A stretch of DNA of 64,000 nucleotides from Luteimonas sp. 9C (GCF_902506295.1 NZ_LR733312.1:1933989-1997988); one strand, 5' to 3'. Counted from the stretch's first letter, positions 34,996 to 45,966 are shown. Translations and numbers: made by a program. The notes: a model not told the origin generated them from the letters alone.

Positions 34996-36237
34996 TTAGG
35001 CGTTCCACCACATCAGGAACTCGTGCCACAGGCGCTTGAAGAAGCCGGCTTCCTCCACCGCCTCCAGCGCGACCAGCGGACGCTCGGCGATGACCTTGCC
35101 GTCGAGTTCGACGCGCACGGTGCCGATGGCCTGGCCCTTCTCGATCGGGGCTTCCAGCGTCTGCGGGATGTCCATCGACGGCTTGAGCTGCGCGTACTTG
35201 CCGCGCGGCATCGAGACCAGCATCGGCTCGGCGACGCCCAGGTTCACCGCGTCGGCCTTGCCCTTCCAGACCTTCTGCGTGGCGACGGCCTTGCCGGCGT
35301 CGTAGACGGCGTGGGTCTCGAAGAACCGGAAGCCCCAGTTGAGCAGTGCCAGCGAATCGGTGGCGCGCTGCGCCTCGCTGGTCGAGCCCATCACGACCGA
35401 GATCAGGCGCTGGTCGCCGCGCAGGGCCGACGCCATCAGGCAGTAGCCGGCGCCGCTGTGGTGACCGGTCTTGATGCCGTCGACGCTGTCGTCGCGCCAC
35501 AGCAGCCGGTTGCGGTTGTGCTGGGTGATCGGCCCGACGGTGAATTCCTTGATCTTGTTGTGCGCGTATTCCTCGGGGAAGTCGCGCACCATCGCGCGGC
35601 CCAGGATCGCCAGATCGCGCGCGGTCGAGTAGTGCTCCGGGCCCGACAGGCCGGTCGCGTTCTCGAAGTGGCTGTTCTTCATGCCGATGCGCGCGGCGTA
35701 GGCATTCATCAGCTGGGCGAAGGCTTCCTCGCTGCCGGCGACGTGTTCGGCCAGCGCGATCGCGGCGTCGTTGCCGGACTGCACCACCATGCCGATTTCC
35801 ATGTCCAGCAACGGCGCGGTCTGGTTGACCGGGAACCCGCTGTAGCTGCCGTCGGTGCCGGCGCCGCCCTTGCGCCAGGCGTTCTCGCTCATCAGCACCT
35901 GGTCGTCGGGCTTGATCTTGCCCGCGGCGAGTTCGGCGGCGATGACGTAACTCGTCATCACCTTGGTGATGCTGGCCGGCTCGACGCGCTCGTCCGGATT
36001 GTCGCCCGCCAGCATCTGGCCGGTGGCGTAATCCATGACGATCCAGGCGGTGCCGGTGATGGTCGGCGGGGGCGGCGTCGGCAGGTCGTCACTGAGCGCG
36101 GGCGCGGCGGCGGCAGGCGCGGCAGGCCGGGGCGCGGGCTGCGGCGTGGGCGCGGGATCCTGCGCCACGGCGATGCCCACCGTGGCGGTGGCCAGCGCGG
36201 CCAGCAACATGCGCGAAACGACTACGGACAGTTTCAT
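34996..36237 (-). CDS. dacC: D-alanyl-D-alanine carboxypeptidase (PBP5/6 family)
   Basis: This enzyme trims the terminal D-Ala from peptidoglycan pentapeptides. The 413-residue protein has a signal peptide (1-26), a Pro/Ala linker (27-58) and a serine-transpeptidase fold with S89-x-x-K92, S154-G-N156 and K256-T-G258. The PBP5 C-terminal beta domain follows (about 310-390). It ends in the amphipathic membrane anchor GFFKRLWHEFLMWWNA, which places the enzyme on the outer face of the inner membrane. It follows rlpA by 55 nt. Assignment to dacA versus dacC is arbitrary. Confidence 0.93.
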   Translation of the reverse strand: MKLSVVVSRMLLAALATATVGIAVAQDPAPTPQPAPRPAAPAAAAPALSDDLPTPPPPTITGTAWIVMDYATGQMLAGDNPDERVEPASITKVMTSYVIAAELAAGKIKPDDQVLMSENAWRKGGAGTDGSYSGFPVNQTAPLLDMEIGMVVQSGNDAAIALAEHVAGSEEAFAQLMNAYAARIGMKNSHFENATGLSGPEHYSTARDLAILGRAMVRDFPEEYAHNKIKEFTVGPITQHNRNRLLWRDDSVDGIKTGHHSGAGYCLMASALRGDQRLISVVMGSTSEAQRATDSLALLNWGFRFFETHAVYDAGKAVATQKVWKGKADAVNLGVAEPMLVSMPRGKYAQLKPSMDIPQTLEAPIEKGQAIGTVRVELDGKVIAERPLVALEAVEEAGFFKRLWHEFLMWWNA

Positions 36238-36292
36238 GTAATGCACAACTCCGGGGAACCGGCCGCGTCGACCGGCGGTTGATGGAAAAAAT

Positions 36293-37606
36293 TCAGTCGC
36301 GAACGACGGTAGGCGCGCCGAAACCCAGGCCGGCCACGCGCGAGGACACCTCGGCCACCTGCGTCGCTTCGACCGGGCCCACGCGCAAGCGCCAGACCGG
36401 CTTGCCGGCGGCGGTGCCGTCCTGCAGCTGGGCAGCCGCGATGCCGGCGCCGCGCAGTGTGGCGAGCGCACGCTCGGCATTGGCGCGTGCGCCGAAGGCG
36501 GCGACCTGCAGGGTCACGCCGCCCAGGGCCTGCGCAGCCGTGCGCAGCGGCGCAGGCGTCGGCGCCGCGACGGCGGCCGTTGCAGCAGCCGGCGCAGCCG
36601 CGGGTTGCGGATTGATCGGCACCTGTCGGCCGTTCTCGAGCTTGATCCCGCGCGAGGCGAGCCAGGCGTCGAAATCGTCGGCGGTCATGACCTTGCCGTT
36701 CTGGTACATGTTGAAGCGACCGTTCGCCGGGTCGCCCTGTGGTGCAGGCGCCGGACGTTCGCCCGCCTGCGCGGCGGCCAACGGCAGCGCTTCGACAATG
36801 GTATCGATCGCACTCGCCGCCGGCGTGGCGGCGACGGTCGCAAGTCGCGCCGAAGGCGAGACAGCCGCGGCAGCCACCGGCACCACGGCCGGCGACGCAG
36901 CGGCAACCGCATCGTAGTCGTTGCGGGCGTTCTCGCCGGGGCTCAGCGCGCGCACTTCGACGCGACCGGTGCCCGCAGGATGGATGCCGATCTTCACTGC
37001 CGCGGCGTAGCTCAGGTCGACAACGCGGCCATCGTGGAACGGGCCGCGATCATTGACGCGCACGATCACCGACTTGCCGGTGTCGAGATTGGTCACCCGC
37101 GCGAAACTCGGCAGCGGCAGCGATTTGTGCGCGGCGGTGAACGCGTACATGTCGTAGACCTCGCGGTTCGAGGTCAGCCGGCCGTGGAACTTGGCGCCGT
37201 AGTAGGACGCGGTGCCGGTCTCGGCGAATTCGCTGTGGTCGTCGAGCACGCGATAGCTCTTGCCCAGCACCTGGTAGGGGCTGCGGTTGCCGACCGGGGA
37301 ACGCGGCAGGTCAACGACCTCCGGTTCCGGAATCGCGTCCACATTGGGCAAATAATCGGGGAGGCTGTCCGGCACGCCCGGGCGGTACAGACCGCCGGCG
37401 GTGTAGTGGCCGCGGGTGCTGGGATCTTCCTGCGCCGGTGCGTATGGCGATACTCCGCGCGCGCCCGACGCGGGCCGAGGCGCACTGCCGGCAGGCGCCG
37501 GCGCCGCGGTGGTACCACCGGCCACAGGCGCATCACCGCGCTTGGCGTTACCCGCGCAGCCCGCCAGCAGGGCCACCGCCGCCAGCGGCAGCAGCCATCG
37601 GATCAC
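36293..37606 (-). CDS. rlpA: RlpA lipoprotein, septal ring lytic transglycosylase with SPOR domain
   Basis: A 437-residue lipoprotein (lipobox LLAGC, C17) targeted to the outer membrane. The double-psi beta-barrel domain (about 128-220) shows GTASYYGAKFHGRLTSNREV, FARVTNLDTGKSVIVRVNDR and GPFHDGRVVDLSYAAA, the RlpA signature. A low-complexity Ala/Pro linker follows. The C-terminal SPOR domain (about 365-437, VTLQVAAFGARANAERALAT...) binds denuded septal glycan. RlpA of Pseudomonas cleaves naked glycan strands. Its start overlaps the mltB stop by 4 nt. Confidence 0.95.
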   Translation of the reverse strand: MIRWLLPLAAVALLAGCAGNAKRGDAPVAGGTTAAPAPAGSAPRPASGARGVSPYAPAQEDPSTRGHYTAGGLYRPGVPDSLPDYLPNVDAIPEPEVVDLPRSPVGNRSPYQVLGKSYRVLDDHSEFAETGTASYYGAKFHGRLTSNREVYDMYAFTAAHKSLPLPSFARVTNLDTGKSVIVRVNDRGPFHDGRVVDLSYAAAVKIGIHPAGTGRVEVRALSPGENARNDYDAVAAASPAVVPVAAAAVSPSARLATVAATPAASAIDTIVEALPLAAAQAGERPAPAPQGDPANGRFNMYQNGKVMTADDFDAWLASRGIKLENGRQVPINPQPAAAPAAATAAVAAPTPAPLRTAAQALGGVTLQVAAFGARANAERALATLRGAGIAAAQLQDGTAAGKPVWRLRVGPVEATQVAEVSSRVAGLGFGAPTVVRD

Positions 37607-38733
37607 GGACCGACCCCGGCCCGGATCGCCTGTGCGAGCTGGTGCACCGACAGCGAATACATCGGCGAGCGGTTGTAGCGGGTGATCACGTAGAAGTTGC
37701 GATACGCCAGCCAGTACTCCATGCCGGCCTCGCCATCGAGCGACAGCAGCGTGGCGCCCTCGCCGGTCGGCTGGCCCGGCGCCGGGGTGTAGCCACGCCT
37801 GGCCAGATCGGCCAGCGGATACACCGGATCCCAGTTCTCAGGCTTGAAGTCGGCCGCGGACGCATCGCGCTGGGCGCGGGCGACGACCGGGCCGCCCCGC
37901 TGCCAGCCGTGCACGACGAAGTAGTTGGCGATCGACGCGAACACGTCGGGCTTGTGGGTCAGCAGGTCGCGACGGCCATCGCCGTCGCCGTCCTTCGCCC
38001 ACAGGCGATAGCTCGACGGCATGAACTGGCCCATGCCCATCGCGCCGGCGTAGCTGCCCTTGAGGTCCAGCACGTCGAGCTGCGGCTCGGCCTTCTCGAG
38101 TGCGAAAAGCTGCGCGAGTTCGCCGGCGAAGAACGGGGCGCGCGGCGCGTAGTCGAATGCCAGCGTGTACAGCGCGTCGACCACCTTCCAGTTGCCGGTG
38201 ATGCGGCCGTAGCTGGTCTCCACGCCGATGATCGCGACGATGTATTCGGCCGGCACGCCGGTCTCGGCCGCCACGCGGTCGAGCGCGGCGCGGTTCTCGC
38301 GGTAGAACGCCACGCCGCCGTTGATGCGGGCATCGTTGATGAAGATCGGGCGGTAGTCGCGCCAGGGGCGCACGGCTTCGGCCGGGCGGCTGATCGCGGT
38401 GAGGATCGCCTGCTGCACCTGCGCCTTCGCCAGCACGTCGCGCACGTGCGCCGGATCGGCGCCGTAAGTCGCGGCGGTGTAGTTGACGAAGTTCTCGACA
38501 CGCTGCGCGCGCGGGATCGCCGGATCGGTGACCGGGCTCGGCGCGACCGGGCGTTCGGGCGGCTGCGGCACCGGCGCCAGCAGGGCACCTTCGGTGCGTG
38601 CAGGCTCGGGCAACGGCGTCACCGCTCCGAAGTCCTCGGCATGACCATCGGACGGGTTGACGGGGGTCGCACACGCTGCCAATGCGAAGGGCAGCGCGGC
38701 CACGGCGAGTCGGAAAAACGGGCGTCGGCTCAT
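37603..38733 (-). CDS. mltB: Membrane-bound lytic murein transglycosylase B
   Basis: A 376-residue lipoprotein (lipobox FALAAC, C21) of the SltB1/MltB family that cleaves the MurNAc-GlcNAc bond to yield anhydro-muropeptides. The catalytic Glu is E172 in GVETSYGRITG. Further family motifs are DLKGSYAGAMGMGQFMPSSY and WAKDGDGDGRRDL. The last ~30 residues contain the NFYVITRYN(R/H)S motif conserved in MltB. The ATG at MSRRPF gives a proper lipoprotein signal. It overlaps rlpA and follows rodA by 70 nt. Confidence 0.95.
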   Translation of the reverse strand: MSRRPFFRLAVAALPFALAACATPVNPSDGHAEDFGAVTPLPEPARTEGALLAPVPQPPERPVAPSPVTDPAIPRAQRVENFVNYTAATYGADPAHVRDVLAKAQVQQAILTAISRPAEAVRPWRDYRPIFINDARINGGVAFYRENRAALDRVAAETGVPAEYIVAIIGVETSYGRITGNWKVVDALYTLAFDYAPRAPFFAGELAQLFALEKAEPQLDVLDLKGSYAGAMGMGQFMPSSYRLWAKDGDGDGRRDLLTHKPDVFASIANYFVVHGWQRGGPVVARAQRDASAADFKPENWDPVYPLADLARRGYTPAPGQPTGEGATLLSLDGEAGMEYWLAYRNFYVITRYNRSPMYSLSVHQLAQAIRAGVGP

Positions 38734-38803
38734 CGGCGGCGAGGTTAGCACGCACGTGCGCGCGGCACGCACCGTTGCACCGGCGCAGTCAGGGCCGGTA
38801 AGG

Positions 38804-39913
38804 CTAGCGACGCCGCGTCGCACTCGCCTGCACCGCCATCACCACACCGAATCCGGCCAGCAGCGACACCGCCGCGGTGCCACCGAAACTCAGCAGCGGC
38901 ATCGGCACGCCGACCACCGGCAGCAGGCCGGAGATCATGCCGCCGTTGACGATGACGTAGACGAACAGCGCAAGGCCCAGGCTGCCGACCAGCAGACGCG
39001 AGAAGCCGTCGCGCGCCTCGCTGGCGATCCACAGGCAGCGGCCGACGATGAACAGGTACAGGCCCAGCACGACGATCACGCCGAGCCAGCCGAACTCCTC
39101 GCTCAGCACGGCGAAGATGAAGTCGGTGGTGTGCTCGGGCACGTAGTTGAGGTGCGACTGCGAGCCGTCGCCCCAGCCCTGCCCCGAGAACCCGCCCGAG
39201 CCGATCGCGATCTTCGACTGGATGATGTTCCAGCCGGTGCCCAGCGGATCGGATTCGGGATCGAGGAAGGTCAGGATGCGGTCCTTCTGGTACTGCTGGA
39301 AATACCAAAACCAGGCCGCCGGCGCGGCGACCGCGAACGCGGTGGCGCCGCCGATGAACCACCACCACGACAGACCGGCCAGATACAGCGCGAACACGCC
39401 GCCCGAGGCGACCAGGACCGCGGTGCCCAGATCGGGCTGCAGCAGGATCAGGCCGGTCGGCAGGCCGATGATCGCCGCCGCGATGCCGATCGTGGACAGC
39501 CGCGGCGGCGTGGGCTGCTGGCCCAGCCACCAGGCCGCCATCATCGGCAGCGACAGCTTCATCAGTTCGGCCGGCTGCACGTAGAACACGCCCAGGTTGA
39601 TCCAGTGCTGGCCGCTGCGCCCGGTGCCCATGAACAGCACGGCGACCAGCGGCAGCAGCGAGGCGACGTAAGCGGCCGGGGTGAAGCGGCGCAGCTGCAC
39701 GGCGGGAATGCGCGAGAGCACCCACATCGCGCCGAGTCCGATGACGAAACGGCTGGCCTGCGACGCGACCATCGCGACGTTCTGGTTGGTCGCGCTGTGC
39801 AGCACGGCGAGACCGATGCCCATCAATGCGAGCAGCGCCGCCAGCAGCGGCCAGTCCAGGGTGCGGGTGAAGCGCTGCAGCATTTCCAGCAGCCAGCGCA
39901 GGATCACGTTCAT
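38804..39913 (-). CDS. rodA: Rod-shape SEDS glycosyltransferase RodA
   Basis: A 369-residue polytopic SEDS-family peptidoglycan polymerase working with PBP2 in the elongasome. About ten helices are visible. Hallmarks are INLGVFYVQPAELMKLSLP, LILLQPDLGTAVLVASGG (the essential Asp), GSGGFSGQGWGDGSQSHLNY, VPEHTTDFIFAVLSEEFGWL and the PLLSFGGTA near the end. The start overlaps the mrdA stop by 4 nt. Confidence 0.97.
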   Translation of the reverse strand: MNVILRWLLEMLQRFTRTLDWPLLAALLALMGIGLAVLHSATNQNVAMVASQASRFVIGLGAMWVLSRIPAVQLRRFTPAAYVASLLPLVAVLFMGTGRSGQHWINLGVFYVQPAELMKLSLPMMAAWWLGQQPTPPRLSTIGIAAAIIGLPTGLILLQPDLGTAVLVASGGVFALYLAGLSWWWFIGGATAFAVAAPAAWFWYFQQYQKDRILTFLDPESDPLGTGWNIIQSKIAIGSGGFSGQGWGDGSQSHLNYVPEHTTDFIFAVLSEEFGWLGVIVVLGLYLFIVGRCLWIASEARDGFSRLLVGSLGLALFVYVIVNGGMISGLLPVVGVPMPLLSFGGTAAVSLLAGFGVVMAVQASATRRR

Positions 39914-41976
39914 GGCGTCGTCTCCGTCGGCGGCGCATTGCCGGTCGAAGGCGCGCCGGTCGCGGCTGCGTCCGCCGGCGGTACGCCGGGAAACCGGCCG
40001 TTGGCGTCCCGCGGCGCGGTGCGCACACCGGCGACGACCGCTTCGAACGACGGCTCGGGCGCGAGGTTGGCCTCCGGCACGATCGCCGCGACGGCGGCCG
40101 GCGCGCCGGTGGCGGCGTCGATTTCCACCTCGGGCATCTTGCCCAGCAGCCAGGCATCGAAGATGCGGCGCGCGATCGGCGCGGCCGTGCTGCCGCCGTA
40201 GCCACCGTGCTCGACGGTGATGGCGACCGCGATCGTCGGATTCTCGGCGGGCGCGTAGCCGACGAAAAGCGCCTGATGGCGCAGGTGGTACGGCAGGTTG
40301 CGCGGGTCCATGCTCGCGCTGCCGCGACGGCTGACGCGCTGCGCGGTGCCGGTCTTGCCGGCCATGCGGTAGTCCGCGCCGATCGCCATGCGCGTGCCGG
40401 TGCCGCGGCCGTGGATGGTCGTGACCATGCCCTCCTGCACCGCACGCAGGTGCGCGGGGTTGTCGGTGATGGCGGTCGGCGCCGGGCGCGGGACCACCCG
40501 CCACGGCGCATCGAAACCGTCACGGCGTTCGTGGGCCAGGTGCAGCGTGTTGAGCTGTCCGCCGTTGGCGATCGCCGCGGTGCCTCGGGCGAGCTGCAGC
40601 GCAGTCGCGATCCAGTAGCCCTGGCCGATGCCGGCGATCACTGTCTCGCCCGCATACCAGGGCTCGCGCGTCCGCGAGGCCTTGAAGCGCGGAGACGGCA
40701 CGATGCCGGCGTTCTCTCCCAGTAGGTCGATGCCGGTGGGCTGGCCGAAGCCGTAGCGCGTCATGTACTGGTCGAAACGCTCGATGCCCATCTCGTAGGC
40801 GAGCTGGTAGTAGTAGTAGTTCACCGAACGTGCGATCGAGTCGCGCAGATCGGTCCAGCCGGCGCCGCGCGCGGCGTCGCGATACCCGCGGCGCTGCCCG
40901 GGAATGAAGAATTCGCCGGTCGAGAACACGCGCGATTCCGGCGTCCGCAGCCCGCTGTCGACACCGGCCAGCGCGACCAGCGGCTTGATCGTCGAACCCG
41001 GCGGACCGCCGCCGAGCACGTTGCGGTTGAACAGCGGACGCGCCGGATCGTCCATCAGGCTGCGGTAGTCGTCGTGCGAGATGCCGTTGACGAAGAGATT
41101 CGGATCGAAGCTCGGCAGGCTGACCATGCCGAGGATGTTGCCGGTCGCCGGCTCCACCGCCACCGCCGAGCCGTGCAGGCCGCCGAAGGCCAGCACCATC
41201 GCCTGCTGCAGGTCCGCGTCCACGCTCAGGCGCAGGTCGGCGCCGGCGGTCGCGGGCAGCAGGCCGAGCCGGCGCAGGGCACGCCCTTCGACGTTGGTTT
41301 CCACCTGCTCGTAACCGATCTTGCCGCGCAACGCTTCGTCGTAATACCGCTCCAGGCCCGTGCGCCCGGTCTGCGGATACAGCAGATGTCCCTGGCCGTA
41401 ACGTGCGACGTCGCTCTCGTCGGTGCGGCCCACATAGCCGACGACGTGCGCGAACAGATCACCGTAGGGGTAGTAGCGGTTGAGATACGGCACCACTTCG
41501 ACGCCCGGGAAGCGCCAGCGGTCGAGCGCGAAGCGCGCCATCTCGTCCTCGCTGATGCGCAGCTTGAGCGTGACCGCGCGGAAGCTCCGCTGCGCCTTGC
41601 GCTCGCGGTCGAACCGGGCGATGTCGTCGGGCGACAGCGCGATGATCCGCGACAGTTCGCTGATCAGCCGACGCGTGTCGCCGGCTTCCTCCGGCGTGAC
41701 CTCGAGCCGGTAGGCCTGCTCGTTGTCGGCGAGGATGCGGCCCTTGCGGTCGAGGATCAGCCCGCGCCCAGGCACCACCGGCCGCGGCTTGATGCGGTTG
41801 GCTTCCGAGCGCTTGGCGTAGATGTCGTGGTCGACGACCTGCAGCTTGAAGTACCAGCCCGCCAGCACGCCCAGCGCCAGCACGACGGCGCCGAACCCGA
41901 TCAGCGCGCGCGTACGGAACGCCGCGGCCTCGGCCGCGTTGTTGCGGATGTCGGGACGGCGCCCGCGCCTGGCCAT
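39910..41976 (-). CDS. mrdA: Penicillin-binding protein 2 (elongasome transpeptidase)
   Basis: A 688-residue class B PBP that crosslinks peptidoglycan during elongation. The N-terminal membrane anchor (about 24-45) is followed by the pedestal domain with RSEANRIKPRPVVPGRGLIL. The transpeptidase domain has S328-T-I-K331 (PPGSTIKP), SVN in ARSVNYYYYQ, and KTG in MAGKTGTAQ. The active Ser lies two residues from its place in E. coli PBP2. The C-terminal 60 residues are Ala/Pro-rich and probably disordered, an extension relative to E. coli. It lies 12 nt after mreD and overlaps rodA. Confidence 0.96.
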   Translation of the reverse strand: MARRGRRPDIRNNAAEAAAFRTRALIGFGAVVLALGVLAGWYFKLQVVDHDIYAKRSEANRIKPRPVVPGRGLILDRKGRILADNEQAYRLEVTPEEAGDTRRLISELSRIIALSPDDIARFDRERKAQRSFRAVTLKLRISEDEMARFALDRWRFPGVEVVPYLNRYYPYGDLFAHVVGYVGRTDESDVARYGQGHLLYPQTGRTGLERYYDEALRGKIGYEQVETNVEGRALRRLGLLPATAGADLRLSVDADLQQAMVLAFGGLHGSAVAVEPATGNILGMVSLPSFDPNLFVNGISHDDYRSLMDDPARPLFNRNVLGGGPPGSTIKPLVALAGVDSGLRTPESRVFSTGEFFIPGQRRGYRDAARGAGWTDLRDSIARSVNYYYYQLAYEMGIERFDQYMTRYGFGQPTGIDLLGENAGIVPSPRFKASRTREPWYAGETVIAGIGQGYWIATALQLARGTAAIANGGQLNTLHLAHERRDGFDAPWRVVPRPAPTAITDNPAHLRAVQEGMVTTIHGRGTGTRMAIGADYRMAGKTGTAQRVSRRGSASMDPRNLPYHLRHQALFVGYAPAENPTIAVAITVEHGGYGGSTAAPIARRIFDAWLLGKMPEVEIDAATGAPAAVAAIVPEANLAPEPSFEAVVAGVRTAPRDANGRFPGVPPADAAATGAPSTGNAPPTETTP

Positions 41977-41988
41977 CGCCGCCCGCCC

Positions 41989-42468
41989 TCAGGACTTGCG
42001 CCCGAAGCGCAGTGCGTCCATGACCAGATACAGCGGCGCCCACAGCAGCATGCCGATCAACGGCGCCAGCCAGTACGCCCACGGCAGTTGCGGTACGCCG
42101 AGCGCGAAGTGGACCGCCGCACTGACGATGCGGTCGTTGAGCAGCAGACCGCCGATCGCCAGCGCCTGCTGCGCGACCGGGAAGAAGCGCAGTTGCGAGC
42201 GGAAGCGCTGCAGGATGAACGCCATGATCACCAGCCGCAGCGCCTGCTCGCCGAGCAGGCCGCCGAACGCGAGATCGGCGATCAGGCCCATCGAGAACGC
42301 GAAGCCCAGCCCCGCGCGGTCGGGATCCTCGATGACCCAGTAGCCGACGACCAGCGCCAGCCAGAACGGCCGGAACGGCTGCAGGCCCGGCGGCAACGGC
42401 AACAGGCCGAGCAGCAGGGCGACGAACAGGCTGACCGGCAGCACCCAGGGATGACGACGACGGCTCAT
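41989..42468 (-). CDS. mreD: Rod-shape-determining protein MreD
   Basis: A 159-residue inner-membrane protein with five hydrophobic segments. It is the membrane partner in the MreBCD-PBP2-RodA elongation complex. Family features include FRPFWLALVVGYWVIEDPDR, LGFAFSMGLIADLAFGGLLG and the QAL-x4-GLLLNDRI region. Its ATG overlaps the mreC stop by 4 nt, and mrdA follows 12 nt later. Confidence 0.94.
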   Translation of the reverse strand: MSRRRHPWVLPVSLFVALLLGLLPLPPGLQPFRPFWLALVVGYWVIEDPDRAGLGFAFSMGLIADLAFGGLLGEQALRLVIMAFILQRFRSQLRFFPVAQQALAIGGLLLNDRIVSAAVHFALGVPQLPWAYWLAPLIGMLLWAPLYLVMDALRFGRKS

Positions 42469-43523
42469 CGCTGCGGCGCCTGCGTGGGCGGCGTGGCCGC
42501 GGCCGGCGCGTCCGGGTTGCCGGTCGACGCGGGGGGCGGCGTATCCGCGGGCGGGGTGTCGCCGGTGTCGGGCAGCGCCGCGTCGGCGCCCTCGGCAGGC
42601 ACGGCCGCCGCGTCGGCCTCGGCCTGCGCGCGCGCCGCGGCCTCGCGTTCGGCGGCGGCTTCGAGATCGGCCGTCGTCACCGGGACCACGACATCGCGCA
42701 GCAGCAACACGTCGCGCCCGCGATCGAGCTGGGCGGCCGGGGTCAGATCGCCGACCAGGAACGCGCGGCTGTCGTCGGGCTGCAGTTCGGTGATGGTGCC
42801 GACCGGAAAGCCCGGCGGAAACCGCCCGCCCAGACCCGAGGTCACCAGCGTGTCGCCGACTTCGACCTCCGCCGACAGCGGAATGTTGCGCAGCGCGAGG
42901 TGATCGGCGCGTCCGCTGCCGTAGGCGACCAGACGCACGCCGTTGCGGGCGATGATCACCGGCACCGCGTGCTCGAGATCGGTCACCAGCAGCACGGTCG
43001 AGGTCAGTGGCGTCACCGTGATGACCTGGCCGAGCAGGCCACCGGCATCGATGACGCTCTGGCCCACGCGCACGCCATTGCGGCTGCCGGCGTCGAGCAG
43101 CAGGCGCTGCCGCGTGGGGTCCTGGTCGACATCGAGGATCGGCGCCAGCTGCACGTCGAGACTGCCCTGCTCCACCGCGCCCAGCAGCGCGCGCAGCCGC
43201 GCGTTTTCGACCGCTTCCACGCGCAGACGCGCCTGGCCGGCGTTGAGCACCAGCAGCTCGTTGCGCAGGCGGCGGTTGTCGGCCGACAACTGGGTGCGCG
43301 TGGCGGCATCGTTGCGCATGCTGTCGCCGAGGCGCGACGGCAGACCGGCCAGCCACCACAGCGGCTGCATCGCCACGCTGGCCTGCTGGCGGAACTGCGA
43401 CAGCCAGCCCCCCTGGTGATCACTGACCACCAGCGCACACGACAGGGCGAGATAGGCGAGCAGACGCAGCGTGCCGGCGACATCGCCGGGCCGGGGCGCG
43501 GGAGAGCTGGCGTAGGCGGACAT
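42465..43523 (-). CDS. mreC: Rod-shape-determining protein MreC
   Basis: A 352-residue bitopic protein linking cytoplasmic MreB to periplasmic PBP2. The membrane helix is at about 22-38. A coiled coil (about 70-110, RTQLSADNRRLRNELLVLNA...) precedes the beta-barrel domains with LDVDQDPTRQRLLLDAGSRN, GVRVGQSVIDAGGLLGQVI and GDTLVTSGLGGRFPPGFPVG. The last ~80 residues are an Ala/Pro/Thr-rich tail beyond the conserved domain, longer than in E. coli. It follows mreB after a 216-nt gap without obvious gene content. Confidence 0.95.
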   Translation of the reverse strand: MSAYASSPAPRPGDVAGTLRLLAYLALSCALVVSDHQGGWLSQFRQQASVAMQPLWWLAGLPSRLGDSMRNDAATRTQLSADNRRLRNELLVLNAGQARLRVEAVENARLRALLGAVEQGSLDVQLAPILDVDQDPTRQRLLLDAGSRNGVRVGQSVIDAGGLLGQVITVTPLTSTVLLVTDLEHAVPVIIARNGVRLVAYGSGRADHLALRNIPLSAEVEVGDTLVTSGLGGRFPPGFPVGTITELQPDDSRAFLVGDLTPAAQLDRGRDVLLLRDVVVPVTTADLEAAAEREAAARAQAEADAAAVPAEGADAALPDTGDTPPADTPPPASTGNPDAPAAATPPTQAPQR

Positions 43524-43739
43524 CAGGGGCGGTCGCTCGGCGTCATCTCGGACGTGGGCTCAACAGTCGAAGGCCGCAGGATCGTTGCCCGGGCACGCGC
43601 GGGCGCCGGCCGGATCGCGGGCCCGCCGCGGGACGGCGCAGCAGATCCGCAGGCGGGACACGGCCCCGGGCCGCACGGGTATTGCGGCGACGACGGGATG
43701 ACGACCAGAACTGCGCTCCGATCGCCGGTCCCGACGCCA

Positions 43740-44819
<1,080 letters not shown>

Positions 44820-44988
44820 TTAGCCTAGCAAAAAAGCAGCCCGCCCGCGGCCCCGGGACACCCCCAGTTGCGCGCCCGGTCGGCGTCCGTTCCGGGGCCC
44901 CGCGCGCCGGCGTGACCGGCTCCGCGCTGGCCTCGCGCCCCCCGCGCCGGTACCCTGTGCGACCTTTCCGCGCGCGAGCTTCCGCCCG

Positions 44989-45939
44989 ATGTCTGCACTG
45001 ATCTGCGGCTCCTTGGCCTACGACACCATCATGGTGTTCCCCGACCAGTTCAAGAACCACATCCTGCCGGACAAGGTGCACATCCTGAACGTCTCGTTCC
45101 TGGTGCCGCGGATGCGTCGCGAATTCGGCGGCTGCGCCGGCAACATCGCCTACAACCTCAAGCTGCTGGGCGGCGACCCGATTCCGATGGGCACCGTGGG
45201 CCAGGACTTCGGTCCCTACCGCGAGTGGTTCGAGGAACACGGCATCGACCTGTCGCAGGTCCGCGAAATCCCCGACCTGTTCACGCCGCAGGCCTTCATC
45301 ACCACCGATCTGGACAACAACCAGATCACCGCCTTCCATCCGGGCGCGATGATGCGCAGCCACGAGAACCACGTGAAGGACGTCCCGAACGTGACCATCG
45401 GCCTCGTCGGCCCGGACGGCCGCGAGGGCATGCTGCAGAACGCGCAGGAATTCTCGGAAGGCAAGATCCCCTTCATCTTCGACCCCGGCCAGGCCATGCC
45501 GCTGTTCAACGGCGAAGAACTGCGCAACTTCATCGAGCTGGCCGACTACGTCGTCGTCAACGACTACGAGTCCAACCTGCTGCAGGAGCGCACCGGCTGG
45601 GACGAGACCGTCATCGCCGGCAAGGTGCGCGCCTATATCTGCACCCGCGGCCCCAAGGGCGTCGTCATCCACGCCGAAGGCCAGACCCACGACATCCCGC
45701 CCGCGCACGAACGTCGCGTCACCGACCCCACCGGCTGCGGCGACGCCTTCCGTGCCGGCCTGCTGTTCGGCATCGAGAAGGGCTGCGACTGGCTGACCAT
45801 CGGCCGCATCGGCAACCTGATGGGTGCGCTGAAGGTCGAACACCCCGGCACGCAGAACCAGCGTTTCGATTACGCCGAGTTCTCGCTCCAGTTCCGCCAG
45901 CAGTTCGGGTATGCGCTGGAAAGCAAGACGACGGCTTGA
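44989..45939 (+). CDS. PfkB-family carbohydrate (adenosine) kinase
   Basis: A 316-residue ribokinase-fold enzyme. The N-terminal motif is FGGCAGNIAYNLKLLGG. The PfkB signature 2 is DPTGCGDAFRAGLL, with the catalytic Asp in GCGD. The protein matches the xanthomonad adenosine-kinase/carbohydrate-kinase group usually annotated next to mreB, which phosphorylates adenosine to AMP; substrate choice cannot be proved from sequence alone. It ends in a strong terminator, so it probably does not drive expression of the cassette array beyond. Confidence 0.88.
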   Translation: MSALICGSLAYDTIMVFPDQFKNHILPDKVHILNVSFLVPRMRREFGGCAGNIAYNLKLLGGDPIPMGTVGQDFGPYREWFEEHGIDLSQVREIPDLFTPQAFITTDLDNNQITAFHPGAMMRSHENHVKDVPNVTIGLVGPDGREGMLQNAQEFSEGKIPFIFDPGQAMPLFNGEELRNFIELADYVVVNDYESNLLQERTGWDETVIAGKVRAYICTRGPKGVVIHAEGQTHDIPPAHERRVTDPTGCGDAFRAGLLFGIEKGCDWLTIGRIGNLMGALKVEHPGTQNQRFDYAEFSLQFRQQFGYALESKTTA

Positions 45940-45966
45940 GTCGGGCGACATTGCGACGAATGAAAC

